Under the pieces are notes generated by a model that was given only the letters and a program-made list of their open reading frames with translations, had not been told where the DNA came from and searched no databases. The position numbers and the translations under genes were made by a program. Shown piece after piece: positions 8,601 to 13,995 of a stretch of DNA of 14,547 nt; position 1 is the first letter of the stretch, and each line of letters begins with the position of its first letter. Origin of the DNA: an uncultured Eubacteriales bacterium (GTDB lineage Bacteria > Bacillota > Clostridia > Oscillospirales > Butyricicoccaceae); NCBI GenBank assembly GCA_910585875.1, contig CAJUIK010000037.1, positions 1-14,547 on the forward strand, read 5' to 3'.

Positions 8601-9984
8601 TCGGATGTTTGGCGAGGATCATGTGTTCCGAGCGGGCACCATTGGCACGGTGAAATCCAAAACCGCTTATGGATTTGTGAAAAAATACAATGAGGAACGG
8701 GGCTTGGCGCCGGGCAAAGCGGAGGAAAACCGGCTGGTCGTGGGCTGCACCGGCATCAAGCGCACCACAGGCCAGCATCCCGGCGGCCTGATCATCGTGC
8801 CCAACGACCGGACGATTTACGAATTCTGCCCTGTTCAGCGGCCGGCGGACGACGTCTCCACCGATATCATCACCACCCATTTTGATTACCATTCCATCGA
8901 CCAGAATCTGCTGAAATTCGATATGCTGGGACACGAAGATCCCACCATGATTCGGGCCTTGGAGGACCTGACCGGCGTCAACGCCCGGGAGATTCCCCTG
9001 GACGACCCGGCTACCATGTCCATTTTCACGTCGCTGGAAGCGCTGCATATTGACGACGACGGCTCGTTCGGTAAGACGGGAGCTACGGCGATTCCCGAAT
9101 TTGGCACCCGGTTTGTCCGGGGAATGCTGGAGATGACAAAGCCCAGCACCTTTGACGAGCTGCTGCGCATTTCCGGTCTGTCCCACGGCACCAACGTCTG
9201 GCTAAACAACGCCAAAGACTATATCGAAAGCGGCGACGCCACGCTGAAAGACGTGATTTCTGTCCGGGACGATATTATGACCTTTTTGATTCAAAAGGGC
9301 ATCGAGCCTCAGCAGGCCTTCAAAATGTCGGAAAGCGTCCGAAAAGGCAAGGGCCTCAAGCCCGAATGGGAAGAGGAAATGCGGTCCCACGGAATCAAAG
9401 AATGGTATATCGAATCCTGCAAAAAAATCCAATATATGTTCCCGCGGGCCCATGCCGCGGCTTATGTGATGATGGCTTACCGCATCGCCTGGTTTAAGGT
9501 GCATCGGCCCATGGCTTTTTACAGCGCTTATTTCGGCATTCGGGCGCCGGCTTTTGACGCCAGCCTGATGTGCAAGGGAGACAGTTTGGCGACGTCTACT
9601 GCTCAGCAGCTGCAAAAGCAGGAAAAGCGCACCGCCGCGGAAGAAGATATGTTGACCGCCTTGGAGGTGGTTCACGAGTTTTACCGCCGGGGCTATCGCT
9701 TCACTCCCGTGGATATTTATCAGAGCGACGTGAATAAATTCCATATTTTAGATGATCAAACCCTTTCGCCGCCGTTGACATCTTTGCCCGGCCTGGGGGA
9801 GGCAGCCGCTCGGGATATTGTGGAAGAGAGGCAAAAGGGCAAGTTTATGTCTACCGAAGATATGCTGTTGCGCTGTCCCAAGGTGACCAAAGGCGTGGTG
9901 GAAACGCTGACTGCCGCGGGCGCCCTGGACGAGATTCCGAAAACCAATCAGATCGACCTGTTTGAAATGCTGTCCAACGACTAA
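5635..9984 (+). CDS. polC: DNA polymerase III alpha subunit, Gram-positive PolC type with built-in proofreading
   Basis: PolC is the main replicative polymerase of Bacillota, and its 1449 residues match the family. In order: an N-terminal domain; a Gln/Glu/Arg-rich linker about 147-203; an OB fold (about 220-325); a PHP domain starting VELHLHT at 334, split by the DEDDh exonuclease (DLETTG with Asp430 and Glu432, HNANFD 510-515, HHRADED with His567 and Asp572). Then come GSRGSVGSSF (889-898); a zinc knuckle with Cys917, Cys920, Cys942 and Cys945; the catalytic PDIDLNF (Asp971, Asp973) and LKFDMLG (Asp1096). Near the end QIDLF at 1439-1443 fits a beta-clamp binding motif, as in the QLSLF end of B. 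subtilis PolC. The ATG overlaps the ispG stop. All catalytic residues are intact. Confidence 0.98.
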   Translation: MSAALGQLFAKCDFGQSPLGRAAVTGLQADKAACRLEVDLQSEAILEKEALLAGEEGIRRSYGLKEVCLQIRYQLAELSESALEYCRACLAAQYPSFAAAAGCVRMEVRQEVLTLRSPARWMQRLEELRQPMQQLLSERLGLQIQVELEEEQQDQQADRDFEEEREQQLREAMRQAEAEAAAARQAPPQRQEPRQFQRRKPEGTPFKPKQSDAAVLYGRPVERAVVPMSEINVDSGKTAVEGLVFFAEEKKLNNRGKTIYTFDMTDGSGSVRCVKVLPDDECALLTKAVKQGSYVMVQGVANYSSFERDVVLSPSAVVEAKRKTRQDAGEQKRVELHLHTCMSAMDGLTDTAAAVQTAARWGHKAIAITDHGVAQSFPDAMHAQQKLRDKGQEIKIIYGVEAYCVNNLAKSQAVKGICGVPIDGETVVFDLETTGLSPRNCEIIEIAAVIVSGGQMGRRFHTYVKPSAPVPYEITQLTGITDDMVADAPSQQEAATAFFEFMGDRPLCAHNANFDVSFLRAACEKFGIEKEFCSIDTVEMSRALLPHLKRHKLNVVAEEMGFSFQHHRADEDTQVLAKIYLRLLELLKEKAPLETVEDINRGLDVARGGEANPLNLRSHHLIILVKNLVGLKNLYQLISLSHLNYFNRRPIIPADLLMKHREGLILGSACEAGELFSAVVEGKPWNELKEIASFFDYLEIQPIGNNKFMIESGAARDEEQLREFNRIVLKLGDALQKPVVATGDVHFLEPEDAQYRAILMAGMGFSDADKQAPLYFKTTDEMLAEFSYLGRDRAREVVVENPNKIADWCEDIKPVPDDKCPPVIPGSAEEIETMAKEKAAELYGDPLPPLIQQRLDAELIPIIKNGFDVMYLIAQKLVAKSLEDGYLVGSRGSVGSSFVAYLTGITEVNALPAHYRCPQCKYSLFPEDPQYGCGVDLPDKTCPHCGVPLIKDGFNIPFATFLGFNGEKAPDIDLNFSSEYQSRAHRELIRMFGEDHVFRAGTIGTVKSKTAYGFVKKYNEERGLAPGKAEENRLVVGCTGIKRTTGQHPGGLIIVPNDRTIYEFCPVQRPADDVSTDIITTHFDYHSIDQNLLKFDMLGHEDPTMIRALEDLTGVNAREIPLDDPATMSIFTSLEALHIDDDGSFGKTGATAIPEFGTRFVRGMLEMTKPSTFDELLRISGLSHGTNVWLNNAKDYIESGDATLKDVISVRDDIMTFLIQKGIEPQQAFKMSESVRKGKGLKPEWEEEMRSHGIKEWYIESCKKIQYMFPRAHAAAYVMMAYRIAWFKVHRPMAFYSAYFGIRAPAFDASLMCKGDSLATSTAQQLQKQEKRTAAEEDMLTALEVVHEFYRRGYRFTPVDIYQSDVNKFHILDDQTLSPPLTSLPGLGEAAARDIVEERQKGKFMSTEDMLLRCPKVTKGVVETLTAAGALDEIPKTNQIDLFEMLSND

Positions 9985-10015
9985 CGAAGGGAGCTCAAGG
10001 GCGGATGTCGTTGGA
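9973..10015 (+). repeat. Nine-bp inverted repeat across the polC stop
   Basis: TCCAACGAC (9973-9981), which includes the last polC codons, is perfectly complementary to GTCGTTGGA (10007-10015). The 25-base spacer holds the TAA stop. The transcript could fold here and end or protect the polC message, but the following bases (GTCTCTTTGG) are not a proper T-run, so a terminator is not proven. No better terminator was seen before the glnA promoter. Confidence 0.45.
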
Positions 10016-10175
10016 GTCTCTTTGGCGCTTTACTGTGGTAAACGGCATTTTGCACAAAAAAATCGCCGGATTATTGGTGGAAACAGAGAAACTATCGGGA
10101 AGTCTTGACAAGGGCAAAGAGAAACGCGATAATAGCAGTGTGCGCTTGGAGACAAGCGATACAAAAGAATTTTGA
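10005..10175 (+). CDS. Possible small ORF of 56 codons (doubtful)
   Basis: An open frame runs from ATG at 10005 to TGA at 10173-10175 in the polC-glnA gap, beginning MSLESLWRFTVVNGILHKK and ending in a charged SDTKEF tail. It resembles no family I know. Against it: the start lies in the right arm of the inverted repeat, the nearest AAGGGAG is about 12 bases before a second purine run and poorly placed, and the glnA promoter lies inside it. I list it so that the gap is described, but think it is probably not translated. Confidence 0.15.
   Translation: MSLESLWRFTVVNGILHKKIAGLLVETEKLSGSLDKGKEKRDNSSVRLETSDTKEF
10105..10133 (+). promoter_or_regulatory. Sigma-A type promoter of glnA
   Basis: A perfect -35 box TTGACA (10105-10110) is followed after exactly 17 bases by GATAAT (10128-10133), five of six matches to TATAAT. 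Transcription would start near 10140, leaving a leader of roughly 57 bases before the glnA ATG. The promoter makes glnA a separate unit from the polC operon. I did not see a clear GlnR or TnrA operator (the Bacillus TGTNAN7TNACA pattern) around it. Confidence 0.85.
10143..10158 (+). promoter_or_regulatory. 5' leader hairpin of the glnA message
   Basis: CGCTTG (10143-10148) pairs with CAAGCG (10153-10158) around a GAGA loop of the stable GNRA class. It falls within a few bases of the predicted transcript start, where hairpins often protect mRNA from 5' decay. It has no T-run and is too small for a known riboswitch. The role is inferred. Confidence 0.5.
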
Positions 10176-10196
10176 TGAAAGTATAAGAGGTGCGAT

Positions 10197-11621
10197 ATGT
10201 CTCAGGTAGAAAAGATTCTGGCCATGTGTCAGGAAAACGGCGTCCAGATGATCGACTTTAAGACCGTCGATCTGACGGGCCGTTGGCATCACATTACCAT
10301 CCCTGTCAAGCGCTTTAACGAGGATACGCTGAAATACGGCATCGGCTTCGACGGCTCTAACTTCGGTTACGCCTCTGTGGAAAAGAGCGATATGGTCTTT
10401 ATCCCGGACCCGGATTCTGCCAAGCTGGATCCCTTTACCGCCGTGCCCACCCTGTCTATGACAGGCGACGTCAAAATCATCGCCGAACCGGAAAATCTGC
10501 GTTTTGGTCAGTACGCCCGCAGCGTCACGCTACGCGCCGAAGAATATATGCGGGAAACCGGCATTGCCGACAAGATGGTGGTAGGGCCGGAGTTTGAATT
10601 CTATCTCTTCGATAAGGCCAATTATGCCGTGGCGCCCAGCCATTCCTCCTATAGCGTGGATACCGCTCAGGCCGAGTGGAACACCGGCGACCCGGAGGGC
10701 AAGGGCTATCAGGTCCCTCACCATGGCGGTTATCACGCGGCGTTGCCTCAGGATATCACCTTTGATCTGCGCAACGAAATGTGCATGAAGATGGCCGATT
10801 GGGGCGTGGAAATCAAGTATCATCACCATGAAGTCGGCGGCCCGGGTCAGCTGGAGATCGAGGTGGAGCCCGAAAGCCTGACAGAAATGGCCGACAAGAC
10901 CATGATCATTAAATACATCATCAAGAACGTGGCCGCCCAGGCGGGCAAGAGCGCTACTTTGATGCCCAAGCCCATCTATGGCGAGGCGGGCAGCGGTATG
11001 CACGTCCATATCTGGCTGTGGAAGGACGGCAAGCCCCTGTTCTATGACGAGAAGGGCTATTCCAGCCTGTCTGACACCGCCTTGTATTTCATCGGCGGCC
11101 TGCTCAAGCACGCGGCTTCTCTGTGCGCCATCACCAACCCTTCCACTAATTCCTTTAAGCGGCTGGTGCCTGGCTTTGAAGCCCCTGTGACCATCGGATA
11201 TGCCACGGCCAACCGCTCTTCCGTCATCCGCATCCCGGCTTATGCCAAGACCCCGGCCCAAAAGCGCTTTGAGCTGCGGAACCCGGACGCCACCTGCAAC
11301 CCTTATTATGCCTACGCCGCCATTCTGATGGCCGGTCTGGACGGCATCAAGAACAAAATTGATCCCAAAGCCAACGGCTGGGGCCCCTATGACTTCAACC
11401 TATTCAACCTGTCTGACGAAGACAAGAAGCGCATCCAGGCCCTGCCCAAGTCCCTGGACGAGGCTTTGGACGCTCTGGAAGCCGATCATGAGTATCTGAC
11501 GGCCGGCGGCGTCTTCCCCCAGGAGCTGATCGACAACTGGCTCAAACTGAAGCGGGCGGAAAACGAGACCATTTCCCGTATTCCCACGCCGGCGGATTTC
11601 CAGTATTACTATACGCTCTAA
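10197..11621 (+). CDS. glnA: Glutamine synthetase, type I
   Basis: The enzyme forms glutamine from glutamate, ammonia and ATP in the cytoplasm as a dodecamer. At 474 residues it is longer than the 444-residue Bacillus GSI-alpha form and carries the GSI-beta insertion (about 145-185) and C-terminus. Metal and substrate residues are present: GPEFEF with Glu132 and Glu134, HHHEVGGPGQLE with Glu212 and Glu220, GSGMHVH with His269, LVPGFEAP with Glu328, and ANRSSVIRIP. At the site where beta enzymes carry the adenylylated Tyr (NLYDLP in E. coli) this protein reads NLFNLS, with Phe403, so control by adenylylation is unlikely. ATG is preceded by AAGAGGTG. It has its own promoter and a strong terminator. 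Confidence 0.97.
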   Translation: MSQVEKILAMCQENGVQMIDFKTVDLTGRWHHITIPVKRFNEDTLKYGIGFDGSNFGYASVEKSDMVFIPDPDSAKLDPFTAVPTLSMTGDVKIIAEPENLRFGQYARSVTLRAEEYMRETGIADKMVVGPEFEFYLFDKANYAVAPSHSSYSVDTAQAEWNTGDPEGKGYQVPHHGGYHAALPQDITFDLRNEMCMKMADWGVEIKYHHHEVGGPGQLEIEVEPESLTEMADKTMIIKYIIKNVAAQAGKSATLMPKPIYGEAGSGMHVHIWLWKDGKPLFYDEKGYSSLSDTALYFIGGLLKHAASLCAITNPSTNSFKRLVPGFEAPVTIGYATANRSSVIRIPAYAKTPAQKRFELRNPDATCNPYYAYAAILMAGLDGIKNKIDPKANGWGPYDFNLFNLSDEDKKRIQALPKSLDEALDALEADHEYLTAGGVFPQELIDNWLKLKRAENETISRIPTPADFQYYYTL

Positions 11622-11632
11622 TCCGATTGATC

Positions 11633-11657
11633 TCCCCGAGCGCTCAGCGCTTGGGGA
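11633..11657 (+). terminator. First hairpin after glnA
   Basis: T-CCCCGAGCGC (11633-11643) pairs with GCGCTTGGGG-A (11647-11657) over 11 pairs including one G-T, with a TCA loop. No T-run follows directly, so on its own it would be a pause or 3'-end protecting stem. It stands 12 bases after the glnA stop and just before the second, terminator-like hairpin. Confidence 0.6.
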
Positions 11658-11664
11658 TTGGAAT

Positions 11665-11695
11665 GGGCGCGCCGGAAGGCGCGCCCGTTTAGTTT
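11665..11695 (+). terminator. Rho-independent terminator of glnA
   Basis: GGGCGCGCC (11665-11673) and GGCGCGCCC (11678-11686) form a perfect 9-bp stem with a GGAA tetraloop, followed by GTTTAGTTT. This is a strong GC stem with a modest T tail. It ends only 12 bases before the ATG of the next reading frame. Confidence 0.85.
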
Positions 11696-11707
11696 CTGAG
11701 GTGTAAT

Positions 11708-12201
11708 ATGTCTCTTAAAATTTACTTTGAAGGGGTAGACGCTATACCAGATTGCACTTTTGAGAAGGATGTCGAGTTTTTATTTCGATCTATCAGACTT
11801 GATGGCTGTGAGTATGATAAGGAAGTCATAGAAAGCATTGAAAAAAGTAAGTATATAGAAGTAAGTATCTGGATGACGCTTGTTTTATTGATAGATTTGG
11901 GCACACGATTTCCAATACCTGTTTAAGCACAGGTACAAAGGCTGCTTTGTTTTTGTATCATTTTGACTCGTTGACGTATTCAAGCGTTGCTACAGTAGAT
12001 ATCGATAAGTTCTTTAACAGTGAAACCAAGGACTTACTAATGTTGGATCGGTATGATATGTATGCAGGGCAGTTCCTTGACAAGATTTCTGAGTTCTCTA
12101 AAACTGGAATTATTTTGATTGATTGTAAGTCATATCGGTTCCCAATGCGTAAAAAGTCGTGTGGGGTTTATCTATATGATAATAGGCTGGTGGTTCTATG
12201 A
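11708..12201 (+). pseudogene. AT-rich orphan gene broken by a short duplication (function unknown)
   Basis: Two reading frames, 11708-11926 and a second one open from 11851 to the TGA at 12199-12201, form one gene interrupted by a frameshift. AAGTAAGTAT occurs at 11845-11854 and again at 11859-11868, 14 bases apart. Removing one 14-base unit joins SIEKSKY to LDDACFIDRFG and gives a continuous 159-residue protein that begins MSLKIYFEGVDA and ends YLYDNRLVVL. I do not recognise it firmly. The layout (short N-terminal strand, an FIDRFG segment, then LSTGTKAALFLY) faintly recalls DUF4869-like small proteins, but this is from memory. GAGGTG lies 4 bases before the ATG. Its base composition is far more AT-rich than its neighbours, so recent transfer is likely. 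A sequencing error is the alternative to true decay. Confidence 0.6.
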
Positions 12202-12350
12202 TAGTATAGTTATCGAGGATAAGGGCGATTCTTCGCTCTATTGAACTGCTTTCAGAACTGATAAGATCAAGAGGGAGCTTGAGTGATATCTTAACTAAGT
12301 CCATCAGCTATAAAAACGCGGAACTATCCCATAGGAATCCTGTTTGCTCT
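12202..12350 (+). pseudogene. Possible further remnant of the AT-rich gene
   Basis: After the orphan gene the sequence stays AT-rich and shows coding-like stretches in changing frames: DSIVIEDKGDSSLY (frame of 12200, to TGA at 12242) and then LLSELIRSRGSLSDILTKSI in the frame open from 12210. Neither has a ribosome site or a sound start. They could be a decayed C-terminal extension or a second lost gene, with one-base shifts near 12199 and 12236. I infer this from amino-acid texture only and would not defend it strongly. Confidence 0.25.
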
Positions 12351-12360
12351 GCGGCTGGGA

Positions 12361-12395
12361 TAAATCAAAAAATAGCCGCCGGTTTTCCGGCGGCT
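12361..12395 (-). terminator. Rho-independent terminator of trxA
   Basis: Read on the minus strand, AGCCGCCGG (12395-12387) and CCGGCGGCT (12382-12374) form a perfect 9-bp stem with an AAAA loop, followed by ATTTTTTGATTT. It lies about 30 bases after the trxA stop. It is a textbook intrinsic terminator and marks the boundary between the AT-rich patch and host-like sequence. Confidence 0.93.
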
Positions 12396-12425
12396 GGCTC
12401 AAACAAGGCTGTTGGGCGGAATCGA

Positions 12426-12737
12426 TCAGTGAAAAAGCCGGGCGATTTCCTCGGCGGGGCGGGCGCCCACCACCCGTTCCACAGCTTGGCCGCCCTGAAA
12501 CAGCACCAGGGTGGGGATGCTCATCACATGGAATTTGCGGGCGGCCTCAGGGTTTTCATCCACGTCGATTTTGACGATTTCGCAGTTTTCCGGCAGGGTT
12601 TCCGACAGCTCGTCTAAAATCGGGGCCAGCATTTTGCAGGGGTTGCACCAGGTGGCGAAAAAGTCGACCAGCACCTTTTTGCCCGGCTGGTTGATTGTTT
12701 CGTCAAAGACGTCTTGGCTGATGTGTTTGACTGCCAT
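12426..12737 (-). CDS. trxA: Thioredoxin
   Basis: This cytoplasmic 103-residue dithiol-disulfide oxidoreductase has the usual thioredoxin length. The fold marks are VLVDFFATWC, the active-site pair Cys31 and Cys34 in WCNPCK, the IDVDENP strand and turn, SIPTLVLF with the cis-proline before the Thr, and a final helix. The active site has Asn in place of the standard Gly (WCGPC), which may shift its redox potential; the cysteines and proline remain. The start ATG is 7 bases after GGAGG on the minus strand. It is a single-gene unit with its own promoter and terminator and is divergent from the 13061 gene. A perfect palindrome in its leader may be a control site. Confidence 0.94.
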   Translation of the reverse strand: MAVKHISQDVFDETINQPGKKVLVDFFATWCNPCKMLAPILDELSETLPENCEIVKIDVDENPEAARKFHVMSIPTLVLFQGGQAVERVVGARPAEEIARLFH

Positions 12738-12803
12738 AGTATTTCCTCCTTTTGATGCTTAGGATACGCCGTCGTCTTGCAATTATGCCGGCGTTTCTCC
12801 AAT

Positions 12804-12828
12804 AAAGTAGACAAAATCAATCTACTTT
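12804..12828. promoter_or_regulatory. Perfect 8+8 palindrome at the trxA transcription start (possible operator)
   Basis: AAAGTAGA (12804-12811) and TCTACTTT (12821-12828) are perfect inverted repeats around nine AT-rich bases. The right arm begins about 4 bases into the transcript predicted from the trxA promoter, so a repressor bound here would block initiation. On RNA the arms would form a weak AU-rich stem without a T-run, so a terminator is unlikely. The binding protein cannot be named. Confidence 0.55.
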
Positions 12829-12838
12829 TGCTGCTTTA

Positions 12839-12867
12839 AGAATACCCCATTTTCGCCCGTTTGTCAA
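12839..12867 (-). promoter_or_regulatory. Promoter of trxA
   Basis: On the minus strand a perfect TTGACA (12867-12862) and TATTCT (12844-12839, four of six to consensus) are separated by exactly 17 bases. Transcription would start near 12832, giving a leader of about 95 bases to the trxA ATG. The long leader contains the 8+8 palindrome. Confidence 0.8.
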
Positions 12868-12971
12868 GCGGGTTGGAACGACGCGCCTTTTGAGAAAAAT
12901 GCCGCTGGATATCGCTTCGGCAGTTTCCGCAAAAGCGCGTTGATAGGGTTAGGAGTTTGGCGCAATCATCG

Positions 12972-12998
12972 GTTCAGCAAATCGTAAGGGCGCTGAAC
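12972..12998. repeat. Seven-bp inverted repeat upstream of the 13061 gene
   Basis: GTTCAGC (12972-12978) and GCTGAAC (12992-12998) are perfect inverted copies around 13 bases. It sits 62 bases before the ATG of the unknown gene and is followed by ATATCGCCTTTTA. It may be an operator or leader hairpin. It is short enough to occur by chance. Confidence 0.35.
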
Positions 12999-13060
12999 AT
13001 ATCGCCTTTTACAAGGACAGAAATTAAAAACACAGCTGAGCCGGAAAAGAGGAGAGGAAT

Positions 13061-13531
13061 ATGAAAGAAATCGGCGTTGACGAGGCGAAAATCCAGTCTG
13101 TCATGGAATGGATTGAAAAAGCGGCGGCGTTGATGGCGGAACAAGACTGGGCCGGCGATCAAAAAGTCAAAGAAGAATTGGAAGAATGCCAGAGGGCGCT
13201 GTGGGAGATCACGGGAAATGGGAATCTACGCGTCGAAGAGTTTCAAAGGTATTGGAGCTATACCAGCTTAGAAACCATGGCGCGGAAGGCTCTCATGGCG
13301 CCGCCTGCAAAAGAGGAGCTGACCGACGAGCAAATCAAAGAGGCGGTTTGCAATATCTTGAGTCTCACAGAAGCGGAAATAGATTGGCAGCTGCAATATC
13401 TGAAGCTCAATACGGGGCTGGATAACCTCTCGGATTATATTTTTTATCCTGCCCTTGTGGACCTCAGCCCGCAAGCCGCGCTGTCGGATATTGCAGATCG
13501 GATTATTGCGGATCGAAAGCAAAGCGAATAG
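13061..13531 (+). CDS. Uncharacterised 156-residue soluble protein
   Basis: I do not recognise a named family. The protein is mostly charged helix: an N-terminal half with DEAKIQSVMEWIEKAAALMAE, a central aromatic stretch FQRYWSYTSLETMARKALM (about 62-80), then PPAKEELTDEQIKEAV and a C-terminal part rich in short helices (TEAEIDWQLQYLKL, DLSPQAALSDIADRI). It has no signal peptide, membrane segment, cysteine pair or clear catalytic motif. The ATG follows GAGGAGAGG with good spacing, and codon use looks like that of the neighbouring host genes, so it is probably real and expressed. mrnC starts 32 bases downstream on the same strand, so co-transcription is likely. An adaptor or structural role is possible, but nothing in the sequence decides it. 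Confidence 0.8.
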   Translation: MKEIGVDEAKIQSVMEWIEKAAALMAEQDWAGDQKVKEELEECQRALWEITGNGNLRVEEFQRYWSYTSLETMARKALMAPPAKEELTDEQIKEAVCNILSLTEAEIDWQLQYLKLNTGLDNLSDYIFYPALVDLSPQAALSDIADRIIADRKQSE

Positions 13532-13563
13532 AATTTTTCAAAGCGACGACGGGAGTTAACGGC

Positions 13564-13995
13564 ATGGAATTGATATTTCCACGGTTGGAACAAGAAGAAT
13601 TGATGAAAATATCCAGCTTGGGGCTGGCCCATGTGGGAGACGGGGTGTATGAACTGCTGGCCCGGACCTATACGGCCAGAACCAGCGGCGGGCTGGCAGG
13701 GCAGATGCACCAGCGAACCACCAGATTGGCCCGGGCCTCTTTTCAATCCAAAGCGGCCCTCTGTTTGCTGGAGCAGAAAGCGCTGCTGCCAGAAGAAGAA
13801 GAGGTCTATCGCCGGGGGCGCAATAGCCATTCCCATGCGGCGCCCAAAAGCGCTTCGCCAGAGGAATACGCCCGGGCCACCGGGTTGGAAGCGGTGTTTG
13901 GCTGGCTGTATCTCAATGGAGAACAAGAACGGATTTGCCAACTTTTTGAAAGTATTTTGGCTATTTCGCTGGGAGGAGAACAGAAAAAATCATGA
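13564..13995 (+). CDS. mrnC: Mini-ribonuclease III (23S rRNA maturation)
   Basis: Mini-III is a small RNase III-type enzyme found in Bacillota and relatives. It has the catalytic domain only, lacks a dsRNA-binding domain, and trims 23S rRNA precursor ends. The 143-residue length fits. LAHVGDGVYELLAR carries the catalytic Asp26, RGRNSHSHAAPKSAS is the typical central segment, and ATGLEAVFGWLYL carries the conserved Glu109. The ATG is preceded by GGGAG (13551-13555) with 8 bases spacing. In many Bacillota mrnC follows cysS; here it follows an unknown gene and overlaps by ATGA with the YitT-type gene. No catalytic residue is missing. Confidence 0.93.
   Translation: MELIFPRLEQEELMKISSLGLAHVGDGVYELLARTYTARTSGGLAGQMHQRTTRLARASFQSKAALCLLEQKALLPEEEEVYRRGRNSHSHAAPKSASPEEYARATGLEAVFGWLYLNGEQERICQLFESILAISLGGEQKKS

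Larger units (their letters stand above)
12738..13060. other. Divergent intergenic region between trxA and the 13061 gene
   Basis: These 323 bases hold no convincing gene. They contain the trxA ribosome site, leader palindrome and promoter (minus strand), a 7-bp inverted repeat at 12972-12998, and the ribosome site of the rightward gene. For the rightward gene I found only poor promoter matches, for example TTGATA near 12942 with no good -10 box at 17 bases. The right half is not AT-rich like the patch at 11700-12350. Confidence 0.6.

Noticed and set aside
7876..9186. 436-codon minus-strand frame opposite the PolC catalytic core
   Set aside because: Antisense shadow with no ribosome site or family resemblance.
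11845..11868. Programmed ribosomal frameshift in the orphan gene
   Set aside because: No slippery heptamer followed by a structure was seen at the needed place, and the 14-base duplication explains the break more simply.
12279..12617. Plus-strand frame running into the trxA region
   Set aside because: Its right part is antisense to trxA and crosses the trxA terminator; only the first AT-rich part might be remnant coding sequence and is reported separately.
12738..13060. Riboswitch or T-box leader in the divergent gap
   Set aside because: No T-box sequence or recognisable aptamer core was found; only short inverted repeats are present.
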